Shown: piece after piece, positions 1 through 8,949 of the stretch
How the letters are laid out: every line of letters starts with the position of its first letter
Numbering within the stretch: position 1 is the stretch's first letter
From: DATLSM01 sp049585815
Lineage (GTDB): Bacteria > Actinomycetota > Thermoleophilia > Solirubrobacterales > 70-9
Length of the DNA stretch: 64,000 nucleotides
Reading direction: 5' to 3'
Assembly (NCBI GenBank): GCA_049585815.1
Contig: JBAVAR010000144.1
Span: 22,896-86,895, forward strand
Position numbers and translations under genes: made by a program
The notes under the pieces: model-generated
The model's database searches: none
Told to the model about the DNA's origin: nothing
Seen by the model: the letters and a program-made list of their open reading frames with translations, nothing else

Positions 1-107
1 TTCACCGAACTCTTCGGTCTCTCTCAGGCTTCTCTCATGTTGTGTCGGTTTGATCGGGGTCGCCCCGCCCCGCCTGGGCGCCATCGTCGACTCGCAAAGG
101 AGCGCCC

Positions 108-692
108 ATGCCACGCCATGCACGCCTTGCCAGCCTTCTATTACTCTGCGGGGGCGGGGGCCTGTTGCTCGCAGCCTGCGGCGCCTCCTCGTCCCCATCC
201 ACCAGCACTGCGGCATTTTCTCCGGAAGCAATGGTGAAGTTTGCGCGCTGCCTGCGCGAACACGGGATTGAGGCCTCCACCCCGACCGGATCCCAAGGAG
301 GTATCGCGCTGAAAATCACCGGGTCCGGCAGTCGGCAGGTATTCGAAGCAGCCCAAAATGCCTGTAAGCGCTTTCGCCCGCCGCCTCCGCACTTCACGCC
401 CGCCGAACAGGCCGCTCACCAGGAAGCGGCGCTGAAATTCGCGAAATGCATGCGCAGCCACGGCATCGATGTGCCCGATCCCACCTCCAGCGGGGGCCAG
501 GTCAAAATTGGATTAGGACGCGGGCCCGGCGGTCCCAACCCGTCCAGCGCCACCTTCCAGGCCGCGCAGAAAGCCTGCCAGGGGTACTTCCCCGGTCCGA
601 AGGGTCCAAAGCCGTTCCCCGGCCCGGTTGGGGCAGGCCCGCCCGGTAAGGGTGGTGGTGGGGGCAATGCGGCGGTCCAGGTGGTTAGGTGA
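108..692 (+). CDS. Secreted lipoprotein with duplicated Cys-containing repeat
   Basis: The predicted protein of 194 residues starts at an ATG with a good ribosome site (AAGGAG just upstream). It has a lipoprotein signal peptide: a hydrophobic stretch, then the lipobox LAAC at about residues 22-25. The mature part carries two copies of one unit, each of the form F-A-(R/K)-C-(L/M)-R-x-H-G-I followed about 50 residues later by A-Q-x-A-C, so each copy probably forms one disulfide. The tail is Gly/Pro rich. I know this pattern from actinobacterial lipoproteins encoded beside HlyD-like adaptors and MacB-type ABC exporters, and that is its neighbourhood here. Its biochemical role is unknown; an accessory extracytoplasmic part of the export system is an inference. 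Confidence 0.8.
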   Translation: MPRHARLASLLLLCGGGGLLLAACGASSSPSTSTAAFSPEAMVKFARCLREHGIEASTPTGSQGGIALKITGSGSRQVFEAAQNACKRFRPPPPHFTPAEQAAHQEAALKFAKCMRSHGIDVPDPTSSGGQVKIGLGRGPGGPNPSSATFQAAQKACQGYFPGPKGPKPFPGPVGAGPPGKGGGGGNAAVQVVR

Positions 693-1166
693 GGGCGCTC
701 TGTTTGAGCCCCGTAGCGCCGGCGCTCCCGGGGGCTTATCGGAAGCACTCCCCTTGCCCCGGCCTTTGCGGCGGCGAAGCCATGCTGCAGCGAGGGACCC
801 GAGACGATTCCGAAAGGATCCGCGAACTCCCTTGGAAGGACTCTCGGGTTGGGGGGGAGATGATGTCTTGTCCCGGCATCCGTGAGGGAATCCCGAAGTG
901 GTTTTCAAGAGTAAAGCGAGTCTGGTCGAGTGGGCAGCGGGCGTTGTTTGGTTTGCCCGCCGACGTGGACCAACTGGTATCTGACAGCCGACGGGGGTGC
1001 CTTTTCTTGACGCCGAACCCCCCAAGTACAGGGTGTAGCGGCGCTGGGAAAGTAGCGGCGCCCAGCAGCACCGAGTCGAGGAGCGAACGCTACGCTCTCC
1101 ACGTCTGGCAACCCGTCCGCGCCACCCAGCGCTACGACCTCACCTCCACCATGTCGGTCGGGTTGT
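693..1166. other. Intergenic, no gene supported
   Basis: This stretch separates the lipoprotein from the export operon. The open frames in it have no recognisable domain or ribosome site. A promoter for the adaptor gene must lie here if it is transcribed separately; a TTGACG hexamer at 1017 has no convincing -10 partner. Confidence 0.5.
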
Positions 1167-2561
1167 GTGGCTGAACCGGTGGCCTCCGTCCGCCCCGGAC
1201 AGCGTGACGCCGCCTCGGTTTCGAGTGCCGCTGGCCCTGCAAATGACGGCAACGGCTGGCCGGGTCAGCCTCGGTCGAGGCGGCGTAGACGCAACCGGCT
1301 CCTTGCGGCGACTTCGTTTCTGGCCGTCGGGGTGGCGGTGGCAGTGGCCGTTGCGATTGAGTCGGGGTCAGGACAAAGGAGCAGCCCAAGCACGGCGGTG
1401 CCACCTGGTGACACGACGACGACGGTGACGCGCCGTACGCTGGTCGAACACACGCAAGTTGATGGCACTCTCGGCTACGGCGGCACGGTTGAACTCTATG
1501 ACCGTCTACCGGGGACCTTCACCTCGCTGCCCACCGTCGGCGCGGTGATCAGGCGGGGGGGAACGCTATTTCGGGTCAACGACCAACCGGTGACATTGAT
1601 GTACGGATCGCTGCCGGCCTACCGGGGGCTGAAGGTCGGAGTCAGCGACGGTTCCGATGTGGCGGAGCTGAACGCCAACCTGATCACCCTGGGCTTTGAT
1701 CCCTACGGCGCGATCACAAACCGCAGCGAATTCAGCGAAGCCACTGCAGAGGCCGTGCGTCGCTGGCAGCACTCCAAGGGGCTGAGGGAAACCGGCAAGG
1801 TGGAACTCGGTCAAATCGTATTCGCGCCCGGAGCCAGGCGGGTCACCGAGGTGCACGTATCGCTGGGCCAGGATCCCCCCGGCTCCTCGAGCTCCAAGGA
1901 ATCAGGGACCAAGCAGCCGAAGGAAGAAAAGGCGGCCGGGAAGCCCAGCGTTGAAGAAGAATCCAGCGGGGACAAAGGCTCCAAGGAAGCCGACGCTGAA
2001 AAGAAGTCCAGCGATAGAAAGGAAGGGGGGCACTCCAGCGAAGGAGCCGGCTCGGCTGTGGCGGTGCTGGCCACCACCTCCACCCGCCAGCTCGTGCAGC
2101 TCAAGGTGAAGGCCGGACAACAGGAGCTTGCTCAAGTCGGTGAGTCGGTGCCCGTGACGCTGCCAGACGGCGGTGTCGTGTACGGGCACATCACGAACGT
2201 CGGCACGGTAGCCGAAGCTGCTGGAAGCGGAAACGGAGCTGGCGGCGGTGAAGGTGGGGGCGAAGAAGGTGGGGGCGAAGAACCCACCATCGCAGTAAGG
2301 CTCGCCCTCGATCATCCAGTGGCTCGCCTCGATGAGGCGCCGGTGACGGTCGAACTGGTTAAGAGCGTCAACCGGAATGTCCTCGCGGTATCGGCTGCCG
2401 CGCTGGTAGCGACCGCGGGCGGTGGCTATGCGGTCGAGGCAGTGAAGGGCGCCCGTCGCGTGGAGCTGCCGGTCACCCCTGGTGCGTTTGTCGACGGCTA
2501 CGTGGAGATTGAAGGTGGCGGTGTCCACGCCGGCCTGAGGGTGACCGAACCGAGGGAATGA
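1167..2561 (+). CDS. HlyD-like/peptidoglycan-binding membrane adaptor of an ABC export system
   Basis: The GTG start gives a 464-residue protein with a basic N-terminus and one membrane segment at about residues 47-65 (LAAT..VGVAVAVAVAI). A lipoyl/HlyD-like beta region follows, then a peptidoglycan-binding-like helical stretch with ELNANLITLGFDP and ATAEAVRRWQ at about residues 165-200. A long Lys/Glu/Ser-rich low-complexity linker (about 235-290) and a beta-barrel-like C-terminus complete it. Such proteins bridge the ABC permease and the cell wall in MacAB-like systems of Gram-positive bacteria. Its stop codon overlaps the next start (ATGA), so it is translationally coupled to the ATPase. 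The substrate is unknown. Confidence 0.8.
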   Translation: MAEPVASVRPGQRDAASVSSAAGPANDGNGWPGQPRSRRRRRNRLLAATSFLAVGVAVAVAVAIESGSGQRSSPSTAVPPGDTTTTVTRRTLVEHTQVDGTLGYGGTVELYDRLPGTFTSLPTVGAVIRRGGTLFRVNDQPVTLMYGSLPAYRGLKVGVSDGSDVAELNANLITLGFDPYGAITNRSEFSEATAEAVRRWQHSKGLRETGKVELGQIVFAPGARRVTEVHVSLGQDPPGSSSSKESGTKQPKEEKAAGKPSVEEESSGDKGSKEADAEKKSSDRKEGGHSSEGAGSAVAVLATTSTRQLVQLKVKAGQQELAQVGESVPVTLPDGGVVYGHITNVGTVAEAAGSGNGAGGGEGGGEEGGGEEPTIAVRLALDHPVARLDEAPVTVELVKSVNRNVLAVSAAALVATAGGGYAVEAVKGARRVELPVTPGAFVDGYVEIEGGGVHAGLRVTEPRE

Positions 2562-3250
2562 GCGCCGAGTTCGTACTCGAGTTGCGTGACGTTTTCAAGC
2601 GCTACCCGAACGGCGTTGAGGCGCTCAGCGGGGTGAGCCTGAGCGTTGAGGCGGGCGAGTTGTGTGCGATCGTCGGCCCGTCCGGATCGGGCAAGTCGAC
2701 GCTACTGCATATCATCGGCACCCTCGAGCGTGCAAGCAGCGGCGTCGTGCGGATTGCCGGCACGGACGTCTCTAATGCTTCCGATGGGCTGCTCGCTGCA
2801 CTGAGGGCGCGGCGGATCGGCTTTGTCTTCCAACAGTTTCACCTGATCGAGGCGCAGAGTGCGCTGGAAAACGTCACCGCTGGCCTGCTCTACACGGGTA
2901 CCCCGGCTCGCGAGCGGCGCCGCGCGGCCCGCGAGGCGCTTGAGCAGGTCGGCCTCGCCAACCGCGCGGCGCATACCACGGCGCTCCTTTCCGGCGGCGA
3001 GCGCCAGCGTGTGGCGATCGCGCGAGCCCTGGTTAGCTCACCCGCGATCATCCTCGCCGACGAGCCGACGGGCAATCTGGACACGGCGAGCGGGGCTGAG
3101 ATCCTCGGGCTCCTGCATGCCTTAAACGAGCGCGGGACTACGGTTTTGGTGATCACCCACGATCGGGAGATCGCCGCAACGCTGCCACGGCGCTTGGAGA
3201 TGCGCGACGGGCGCCTGATCCACGACGAGGTTCAGGTACTGGCGAGGTGA
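2558..3250 (+). CDS. ABC transporter ATP-binding protein, MacB/LolD type
   Basis: This 230-residue ATPase has all the standard motifs: Walker A GPSGSGKST at about residue 40, a Q-loop with FVFQQFHLI, the signature LLSGGERQRVAIARAL, Walker B IILADEPTGNLD and the H-loop ITHD. The DEPTGNLD form and short length place it in the MacB/LolD/FtsE group, which drives mechanotransmission rather than conventional substrate passage. It overlaps the adaptor gene by 4 bases and the permease gene by 4 bases, so the three form a tightly coupled operon. Confidence 0.95.
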   Translation: MSAEFVLELRDVFKRYPNGVEALSGVSLSVEAGELCAIVGPSGSGKSTLLHIIGTLERASSGVVRIAGTDVSNASDGLLAALRARRIGFVFQQFHLIEAQSALENVTAGLLYTGTPARERRRAAREALEQVGLANRAAHTTALLSGGERQRVAIARALVSSPAIILADEPTGNLDTASGAEILGLLHALNERGTTVLVITHDREIAATLPRRLEMRDGRLIHDEVQVLAR

Positions 3251-4473
3251 AAGTCGTCGGCGTCAGCCAAGCGCCCGCACGCAGCCGCCTCCTGCCTTTA
3301 GACGTCCTGCGAGTTGCCAGCGTTGGCCTGCGCACGCGGCGGCTACGGGTCGCGCTCTCAGCGCTGGGCGTCTCGATCGGAATCGCGGCAATGGTCGGGG
3401 TGCTGGGCATTTCGGAATCGAGCAAGGCGGGCCTGGTCGCCGAGCTAAACCGGCTCGGCACCAATTTGCTCACGGTCGCCCCCGGCCAGACTTTCTTTGG
3501 CGAATCCGCGCAGCTTCCGCCGACTTCCGATCGAGCGGTTCTCAACCTGAGCAGCGTGCGAAGTGCCGCCGCGGTGACGACCGTGCCCGCTGCAACGGTC
3601 AGGCGCAGCCCTTACGTTGAAGCTGCCGAAACGGGTGGGATTGCGATTGAGGCAGCCAACCCCGCGCTGCTGGGAACTCTCGGCGGCGTGGTGGCGAAGG
3701 GGCGCTTCCTGGACACCGCCAACGAACGTTTCCCGGTCGTCGTCCTCGGCCGAGTCGCCGCTGCGCGGCTCGGGGTCGATCGGCTGCGGGCGGATGGCAG
3801 GACGGTCCAGGTTTACCTTGGGGGGACCTGGTTCACGGTCGGAGGTGTCCTGGGCGCGTTGCCGCTCGCCCCTGAAATCGAACGGGCGGCATTGATCGGC
3901 TATCCGATCGCACATCGCCTCTTCGCCACGACCCGGAACCCGAGCATGCTTTACGTGCGGGCCGACCCCGAACGGGTGCCCGAAGCGGCGGCGCTTTTGG
4001 CCGCCACCGCAGACCCGCAGTATCCTGAACAGACGCAGGTAAGCCGACCTTCGGACGCCTTGGAGGCCCGTGCGGACGCCCAGGGGGCGCTCACCTCTCT
4101 CTTTCTCGGGCTCGGTGCGGTGGCGCTACTGGTTGGTGGCGTTGGAATCGCCAATGTGATGGTGATTTCCGTGCTCGAGCGTCGCTCCGAGATCGGACTA
4201 CGCCGGGCGCTGGGCGCTACCCGAACTCACATCGCCGTACAGTTTCTCGGCGAGTCCATATTGCTGTCTCTGCTCGGCGGGAGCGCAGGGATTGCGCTTG
4301 GCGCCGCAGCTACTGCAGCCTATTCCTCGACCCAAGGCTGGATCGTCGTGGTGCCGGTGCTCGCCGTGGCCGGCGGAGTCGCAGTAGCACTTGCGTTGGG
4401 TGTGCTGGCCGGTCTGTACCCGGCTCAACGGGCTGCTCGACTTACTCCGGCTGAGTCCCTGCGCAGCGTCTAA
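3247..4473 (+). CDS. ABC transporter permease, MacB/FtsX family
   Basis: The GTG start overlaps the ATPase stop. The 408 residues fit the MacB-like layout: an N-terminal membrane segment (about 32-55, RVALSALGVSIGIAAMVGVLGI), a large extracytoplasmic domain of about 220 residues, then three C-terminal membrane segments. The C-terminal part has the typical FtsX-family run with IGLRRALGATR and YPAQRAARLTPAESLR near the end. With the preceding ATPase and adaptor it forms a likely exporter of a small molecule or peptide, or an envelope-stress device; the sequence does not say which. Confidence 0.93.
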   Translation: MKVVGVSQAPARSRLLPLDVLRVASVGLRTRRLRVALSALGVSIGIAAMVGVLGISESSKAGLVAELNRLGTNLLTVAPGQTFFGESAQLPPTSDRAVLNLSSVRSAAAVTTVPAATVRRSPYVEAAETGGIAIEAANPALLGTLGGVVAKGRFLDTANERFPVVVLGRVAAARLGVDRLRADGRTVQVYLGGTWFTVGGVLGALPLAPEIERAALIGYPIAHRLFATTRNPSMLYVRADPERVPEAAALLAATADPQYPEQTQVSRPSDALEARADAQGALTSLFLGLGAVALLVGGVGIANVMVISVLERRSEIGLRRALGATRTHIAVQFLGESILLSLLGGSAGIALGAAATAAYSSTQGWIVVVPVLAVAGGVAVALALGVLAGLYPAQRAARLTPAESLRSV

Positions 4474-4847
4474 CTACGTGCACTGCTCAGCGAGGCGGCC
4501 ATCACGCTGACCACTGCCCGCTGGACGACGCCATTGCCAAGCCCGCGCGAGAAAGCGCTGGCCGTCTCGCTGAAATCCTGTTTCAAGCGGCTGCGACCGT
4601 CCTCAGCGGCCTCCAGCGCACCAAAAGGACGCTCTGGATGGGTTTGAGTAGTGTCCTACGAGGTGCGCTGCAGAAGACCCCGTAATCGGCGGCTTCTTTG
4701 GCTGGGCGGCGCGGGGTCGATTGAATCGATGATCGCGATGGCCGGGGGCGATCCCTTAATTCCCGTCCTTCGAGCAAAGACCCGGCGCCCTTGCCTGCTA
4801 GCTTCAATGGGTTGGGGAAGGCGAGTGTCGAAAGGATCGGACAGCTT
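4474..4847. other. Intergenic, no gene supported
   Basis: Nothing convincing is seen on either strand. The open frames are short and have no family features. AAAGGA at 4831 is the likely ribosome site of the next gene. Confidence 0.5.
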
Positions 4848-5474
4848 TTGCGTGTCAAACGTTGGGTGTTCTTGAGGATTCTGGGTCTGGCCCTGGGCTG
4901 TGCGGTGATTCTCGCCCCCGCCGCGATGGCAGGACACAACGCCGCGAGGAAGCACCTCCCCGCCCTAAAGATGCTTCCCAATGTCGGTTGTCAGGGACTG
5001 CTTACCAACGCCGACTTTCCGGGTACGGTCACCGAAAGCACGCTAGCCGGCGGAGCGTTTTCATCTGTCGAAGAAGGCCGTTCGGGTAGTTCGGGATTCT
5101 TCACCAGTTGTCAGTTCAATCCGCCCGAACCGACCGAATTAGACCCCACGCCAAGTAAGAATGTGGGGGTGGATGAGCTGGGCGTGGAGCCCCGCGCCGA
5201 GTTCGAAACCCGCGGCCACCGCCACAATCTACTTCTTGCCTTTCCGTCGATACCCGAAAGCTCGCGGTACCAGCTTCACGGGGTCGGCACCCGCGCCTAC
5301 TTTTTAATCGACAACGATGGCGGCGCCATTGGGTATCTCCAGGTCCGCAACGACATATTCATTGTCGGCAAGGAAGAAGTCCCCGGGATCAAGGAAATGT
5401 TGGCCACGGTCGCCTCGGAGCTCTGTAAGAGCTGCAACGAAGCCGAACTCCCGCAGCCGAAGAAGTCCCATTAG
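4848..5474 (+). CDS. Secreted protein of unknown function
   Basis: I chose the TTG at 4848 because it follows AAAGGA at a workable distance and yields a clean signal peptide: a basic MRVKRW N-terminus, a hydrophobic core and an A-x-A-like end near APAAMAG. An upstream TTG at 4791 would add 19 residues that spoil the signal. The mature part, about 180 residues, has two early Cys residues (in NVGCQGLL and FTSCQF) and a pair near the C-terminus (LCKSCNEAELPQ). The spacing and overall size resemble small exported DUF3558-like lipoproteins, but the lipobox Cys is absent and I do not assign a family. Confidence 0.65.
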   Translation: MRVKRWVFLRILGLALGCAVILAPAAMAGHNAARKHLPALKMLPNVGCQGLLTNADFPGTVTESTLAGGAFSSVEEGRSGSSGFFTSCQFNPPEPTELDPTPSKNVGVDELGVEPRAEFETRGHRHNLLLAFPSIPESSRYQLHGVGTRAYFLIDNDGGAIGYLQVRNDIFIVGKEEVPGIKEMLATVASELCKSCNEAELPQPKKSH

Positions 5475-5678
5475 CACCCCGTTTAGCTCCGGCGTTAGAG
5501 CCGCGCCTCTCAATATGCCCCAACCTACTCGTTGGCCTCCCTCTGGCAGGAAGCTTCCAGCAAGGATTCCTGAATTGCGGCTGAGCGATGCTCGACTGAG
5601 GCCTCGCGGTCCAGAACGCTTGCCAAGGGACCTGGCGAGCAAACATTTCTCGCTCGCTCGTTACGATCACGCTGTTCT

Positions 5679-5752
5679 GGGGCAGTGGCCCAACTGGCTA
5701 AGGCACCGGTCTCCAAAACCGGCGATTCCAGGTTCGAGTCCTGGCTGCCCCG
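5679..5752 (+). tRNA. tRNA-Trp (CCA)
   Basis: A full cloverleaf can be drawn by eye: acceptor arms GGGGCAG and CTGCCCC, a D arm around GGCCCAACTGGCTAAGGC, anticodon stem CCGGT/ACCGG with loop CTCCAAA (anticodon CCA), and a T arm CCAGGTTCGAGTCCTGG. The discriminator base is G, as expected for bacterial tRNA-Trp. No CCA is encoded. Its 3' half is repeated at 29038, which makes it a candidate integration site. Confidence 0.97.
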
Positions 5753-6021
5753 TTTGTCGCGGTTGGCCAGGGAGGCCGCAATCTAGCTCTAGGAGCGGGA
5801 TTGCGGGCTATGAGGAGGTCTTTCACCGAAAGGTCAGCGCAGGACTATTCGGATCAATATGGGCCCTTTTGGACCCCCTTCGTTCCCTGGCCGTTCCCTA
5901 GAACGCGAGTCGGAGGGAGTCGGTTGGGCCACGGCTGAGCTGGTGACTGCGGCGCATGCCTCGCTCAAGCTGGAAGAAGGGTCGCGGCTAGGCGCTCCGT
6001 TGCACGGGATAATGCAGGGAA

Positions 6022-6849
6022 GTGATCGGTCAACCCCCCAACCCTCCACAGCGGTGCCCTCAAGTCGCACGATCTACAGCGGCGATCCTTGCCGCGCTAT
6101 TCGTCACGCTCTTCTCAGTAGTCGCCGTTGCACAGGCCATGAAAAAACATAGGTCCCACAACTGGGCGGGTTATGCGATTACGGCACGGCGCCCAATCAA
6201 CCGGGTACGTGGCTCATGGGTAGAGCCGACTGTCGTGTGCGGGAAGGCACGCGCGAGCAGCGCGTTCTGGGTCGGCCTCGGAGGGTTTAAGAAAGGCCTT
6301 GAGGCCCCGCTTGAGCAGACCGGCACCGAGATCGGTTGCATAGACGGCCGCCCCAAAACCACAGCATTCCAATGGATCTATCCGGCGGAGGGTGGCAGCA
6401 TGGGGATTACGGTTGAACCGGGGAACCGCCTGACCGCTGAAGTAATGGCGCGACATCGGGTGGTGGTGATGAAACTTGACGATCTAACAACCGGGGTCTC
6501 AAAAACTAAAACCTTCCCCGTACTTTACCCGAATACCAATTCAGCAGAGTGGATTGCCGAGTCACCCGCAACGTATTGCAGACTCTATTTCTATTGCCAA
6601 CAGATACTTCGCCTGGCCGACTTCGGGGAAGTTACTTTCACCGAAGCCGAAGCGAGTGTTCCGGGGAGGCAACCAGGGCCAATCGCAGCGCCCGGGTTCA
6701 CCCCGACTGACATTTTCCTCCATGACCGCCCCGGGGTAAGGATCAAGCATCCTGAACACCCGGTAGTCCTGGGCTCTCTTGGCGAAGCCAGCCCAGGTCC
6801 CCTGTCGTCCAACGACAGCTCCTTCACTGTGACCTGGGAAAGAGGATGA
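6022..6849 (+). CDS. Secreted G1-family (eqolisin) acid peptidase
   Basis: The 275-residue product begins at a GTG and has a membrane/signal segment at about residues 20-40 (AAILAALFVTLFSVVAVAQA). The rest matches peptidase family G1: SHNWAGYA, GSWVEPTVVC, FWVGLGG, then LEQTGTEIGC carrying the catalytic Gln, FQWIYPAE, and NTNSAEWIAESP carrying the catalytic Glu. These correspond to the Gln/Glu dyad of fungal scytalidoglutamic peptidase. Four Cys residues could form disulfides outside the cell. The enzyme probably degrades proteins at acid pH. The start is the least certain part, because the nearby purine-rich stretch is too close to the GTG. Confidence 0.88.
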   Translation: MIGQPPNPPQRCPQVARSTAAILAALFVTLFSVVAVAQAMKKHRSHNWAGYAITARRPINRVRGSWVEPTVVCGKARASSAFWVGLGGFKKGLEAPLEQTGTEIGCIDGRPKTTAFQWIYPAEGGSMGITVEPGNRLTAEVMARHRVVVMKLDDLTTGVSKTKTFPVLYPNTNSAEWIAESPATYCRLYFYCQQILRLADFGEVTFTEAEASVPGRQPGPIAAPGFTPTDIFLHDRPGVRIKHPEHPVVLGSLGEASPGPLSSNDSSFTVTWERG

Positions 6850-7226
6850 ACTGACACCGATACAAGCGCGTGAGCTGGATCTTTGATCCAGCCGTACTCA
6901 CTTACCGCCAACGCTGTCTTGTTTGACTTGGATCGGCCGTCGAGGATCACGATTGGGTGTTCGTCCCGATGCCATCGCAGCAAGAGGCGATACAGGGTCT
7001 CACCTGCCTTATCGCGAGCCTCATGCACGTGAGCGAGGTCTCCGCTCTTCGAACAATGCGATGTCATGTCGTACCAGCGATTCGGCTCTGTGGACCGAAC
7101 CGCCGTCACGATCGCGAGGAGCTGCTTTCGGACGTTGAGGGGGACGTCGGGCAGCCATTCGAAAGCCGGAACCGCGCGAGTGCCCTGCTCCTCTACAACC
7201 AGCCACTCCTCCTTCCAGGCAGCCAC
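6591..7226 (-). CDS. HigB/Gp49-like toxin-type protein, extended C-terminus
   Basis: The first 118 or so residues resemble the phage Gp49/HigB branch of the RelE superfamily: a WLPDVPLNVRKQLLAIV helix pair, RWYDMTSHCSKSGDLAHVHEARD, then LYRLLLRWHRDEHPIVILDGRSKSNKTAL. The gene's remaining 90 residues run antisense into the last 260 bases of the G1 peptidase gene and look unlike any family, so the original stop was probably lost. A decayed helix-turn-helix gene lies upstream on the opposite strand. I infer a broken toxin-antitoxin locus. This assignment rests on pattern only, and the antisense tail may not be translated. Confidence 0.4.
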   Translation of the reverse strand: MAAWKEEWLVVEEQGTRAVPAFEWLPDVPLNVRKQLLAIVTAVRSTEPNRWYDMTSHCSKSGDLAHVHEARDKAGETLYRLLLRWHRDEHPIVILDGRSKSNKTALAVSEYGWIKDPAHALVSVSVHPLSQVTVKELSLDDRGPGLASPREPRTTGCSGCLILTPGRSWRKMSVGVNPGAAIGPGCLPGTLASASVKVTSPKSARRSICWQ

Positions 7227-7302
7227 GCTTGGGGCCTACGACGAGGGTCGGGCGGTTTTCCATATCCCCTGGGTGTTGCATAAATGCACAGATCCTCTCG
7301 GC

Positions 7303-7636
7303 ATGCCTAAGACGCGCTCGAGGAGAAACGCCACCGCCAGCGAAGCAGCTCGCGCTGCGCTTGTCCTCCCGAGGAGCGTGGCGACCTTGATGCGCGCGTC
7401 AAGGCTCTGCTCGCCCGCAACGCGATACTAGAGCTGATCGGGGCGACACGGGAGGAGGCCCGCCATCGAAGCGCGCGCTCGCCGAAAAGGCGGGGCTTGA
7501 GGAGTCGAGTGTGCGCCGACTCCTGACGGCGAAGACGGCAAACCCGACGTCGGAGAACGTTTTTCGCCTCATGGGCGCCCTGAAGATTCACGTTGAGGCA
7601 GGGACTCCCTCCGGCAAGCGCGTCCCTCTGCTCTGA
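7303..7636 (+). pseudogene. Decayed XRE-type antitoxin/HTH gene
   Basis: Three reading frames together spell a short helix-turn-helix regulator. It begins ATG with MPKTRSRRNATASEAARAAL, continues in a second frame with DLDARVKALLARNAILELIG, and ends in a third with RALAEKAGLEESSVRRLLT and NPTSENVFRLMGAL before a TGA at 7634-7636. At least two frameshifts, near 7370 and at about 7455-7469, prevent a continuous product. The last part is a typical XRE second half. It lies next to the HigB-like gene but on the opposite strand. Confidence 0.6.
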
Positions 7637-7793
7637 GGCTCGATCAGGCTCCACGCTGGCCGGCGCGCGATTTCGCTTTTCGGCCCGGCCACGAACCGCT
7701 CCTCGTCCGGAACGAGTGCGTGAGAGACATCCCCCGCCGAAGTGCTATCGATCCCTAGCCAGAGCCGGCACGGTTCCGGGTGCCGCTCGTCAG

Positions 7794-8369
7794 TCAAGCT
7801 AGTCCATTTTCACCGGACCGCTGGTAGCGCATTGAGACGACCCGCGAGCCAAAGGTCTGGGTCTCGACCAGCTTCAAGTTGAATGTCTCCTCCAGGTCGG
7901 GGAGGAACGGCGTGCCGCCGCCGACAACCACCGGGTGGACGAATGGCTGGAACTCGTCGACCAAGCCGGCCTTAATCAGGGTTGCGGCTAGTCTGGCCCC
8001 GCCGACCCCCAGGTCCCCTCCCGCCTGCGCCTTCAGGCGCTCGACCTCCTGGACGATTCCGTCCCGCACCAGCCGCGTGTTGCCCTCGACCTGCTCGAGC
8101 GTCGTCGAGAAGACGACCTTTGGAAGCTCCTGCCAGATGCCCGCGAAATCGCGCTCGACCTCACCGAGCTCCGGGTCCTGGTCGGCTGTCTCCCAGTAGA
8201 GCATCGTTTCGTAGAGGTTGCGGCCGAGCAGGTGGCAGCCGAGCTCGCGGGCCCGCTCGTTGTGGAAGCGGTGAAGTTCCTGGCTGGGCACCGACCAGTC
8301 GAAGCTCCCGTCCGGCCCGGCGATGTAGCCATCGAGCGAGACGCTCATCGAGTAGATCAGCTTGCCCAC
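7794..8369 (-). CDS. Dihydrofolate reductase-family protein (RibD C-terminal domain)
   Basis: The 191-residue protein opens with MGKLIYSMSVSLDGYIAGPDGSFDW, the standard start of the small YyaP/YwjB branch of the DHFR/RibD superfamily. It continues with HLLGRNLYETML, PKVVFSTTLE, the nucleotide-binding-type stretch GDLGVGGARLAATLIKAGLVDEF and PVVVGGGTPFLP. These proteins bind NADPH and are probably reductases of unknown substrate; they are not the folate-pathway enzyme. It stands alone on the minus strand between remnants. Confidence 0.92.
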   Translation of the reverse strand: MGKLIYSMSVSLDGYIAGPDGSFDWSVPSQELHRFHNERARELGCHLLGRNLYETMLYWETADQDPELGEVERDFAGIWQELPKVVFSTTLEQVEGNTRLVRDGIVQEVERLKAQAGGDLGVGGARLAATLIKAGLVDEFQPFVHPVVVGGGTPFLPDLEETFNLKLVETQTFGSRVVSMRYQRSGENGLA

Positions 8370-8685
8370 AAGTCAGTCCTTTCTTCGGTTTCGATGCTCC
8401 TATGACCGGGAGACGCGTTGAGACTAATGGCATCCGCTCTACCACTGCCCCGTCGGCCGGAAGCCGCGCGGCCACCCGGAGCCGCTTCTCTTTCGCGCGA
8501 TGGGCGACACGTGTCGGGGACCGCAATCGCGCGAAGACGAATCCTGAGCAGACTGTTGAGTGCCGCGCTTCTCGGGGGGAGATGTCGGCGCGATCTGGGG
8601 CGGTCTCAGCGCTCGCCGCACGATGGGAGGTGAAGGCCCCCAGCAAGTTGGTTCGGGTTGAGTCGGCGAGGTCGTTCGATCATCC
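8370..8685. other. Intergenic, no gene supported
   Basis: Open frames exist on both strands but they lack ribosome sites or family features. I see no RNA gene or repeat here. Confidence 0.45.
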
Positions 8686-8949
8686 ATGCCGCCCACCGAC
8701 CGGATTGGGCGGGCCTTCCTTGAGAACGATGCGGTGGATGAGGGGGCCCGCGCATTGGGTGCCTACGACGAGTTCGAAGGACGGCGCCACGAAACGGCGT
8801 TCCGGGACGCGCTCGAAGCAGTGACTCGGGAGACTTCACGCGACTCCCCTGAGTTTGCGAAGGTAGATAAAATCGGCAAGGAGTTGCAAGGCGGCCTCCT
8901 CGCACTTCCCTACGAGGCTTCTCCTGGGCTCGCCAAGGGCGGTCCGTGA
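8686..8949 (+). CDS. Small hypothetical protein
   Basis: This 87-residue frame starts with ATG and has an amino-acid mix that looks coded: MPPTDRIGRAFLENDAVDEGARALGAYDEF, then an amphipathic helical stretch with FRDALEAVTRET. No Shine-Dalgarno sequence is visible and no family is recognised. It could be a remnant within the left-hand accessory region. Confidence 0.25.
   Translation: MPPTDRIGRAFLENDAVDEGARALGAYDEFEGRRHETAFRDALEAVTRETSRDSPEFAKVDKIGKELQGGLLALPYEASPGLAKGGP

Noticed and set aside
7588..7797. Minus-strand 69-codon frame after the DHFR-family gene
   Set aside because: Its TTG start overlaps the DHFR stop (TTGA), which hints at coupling, but there is no domain and it runs opposite the XRE remnant. 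Not supported enough to list.
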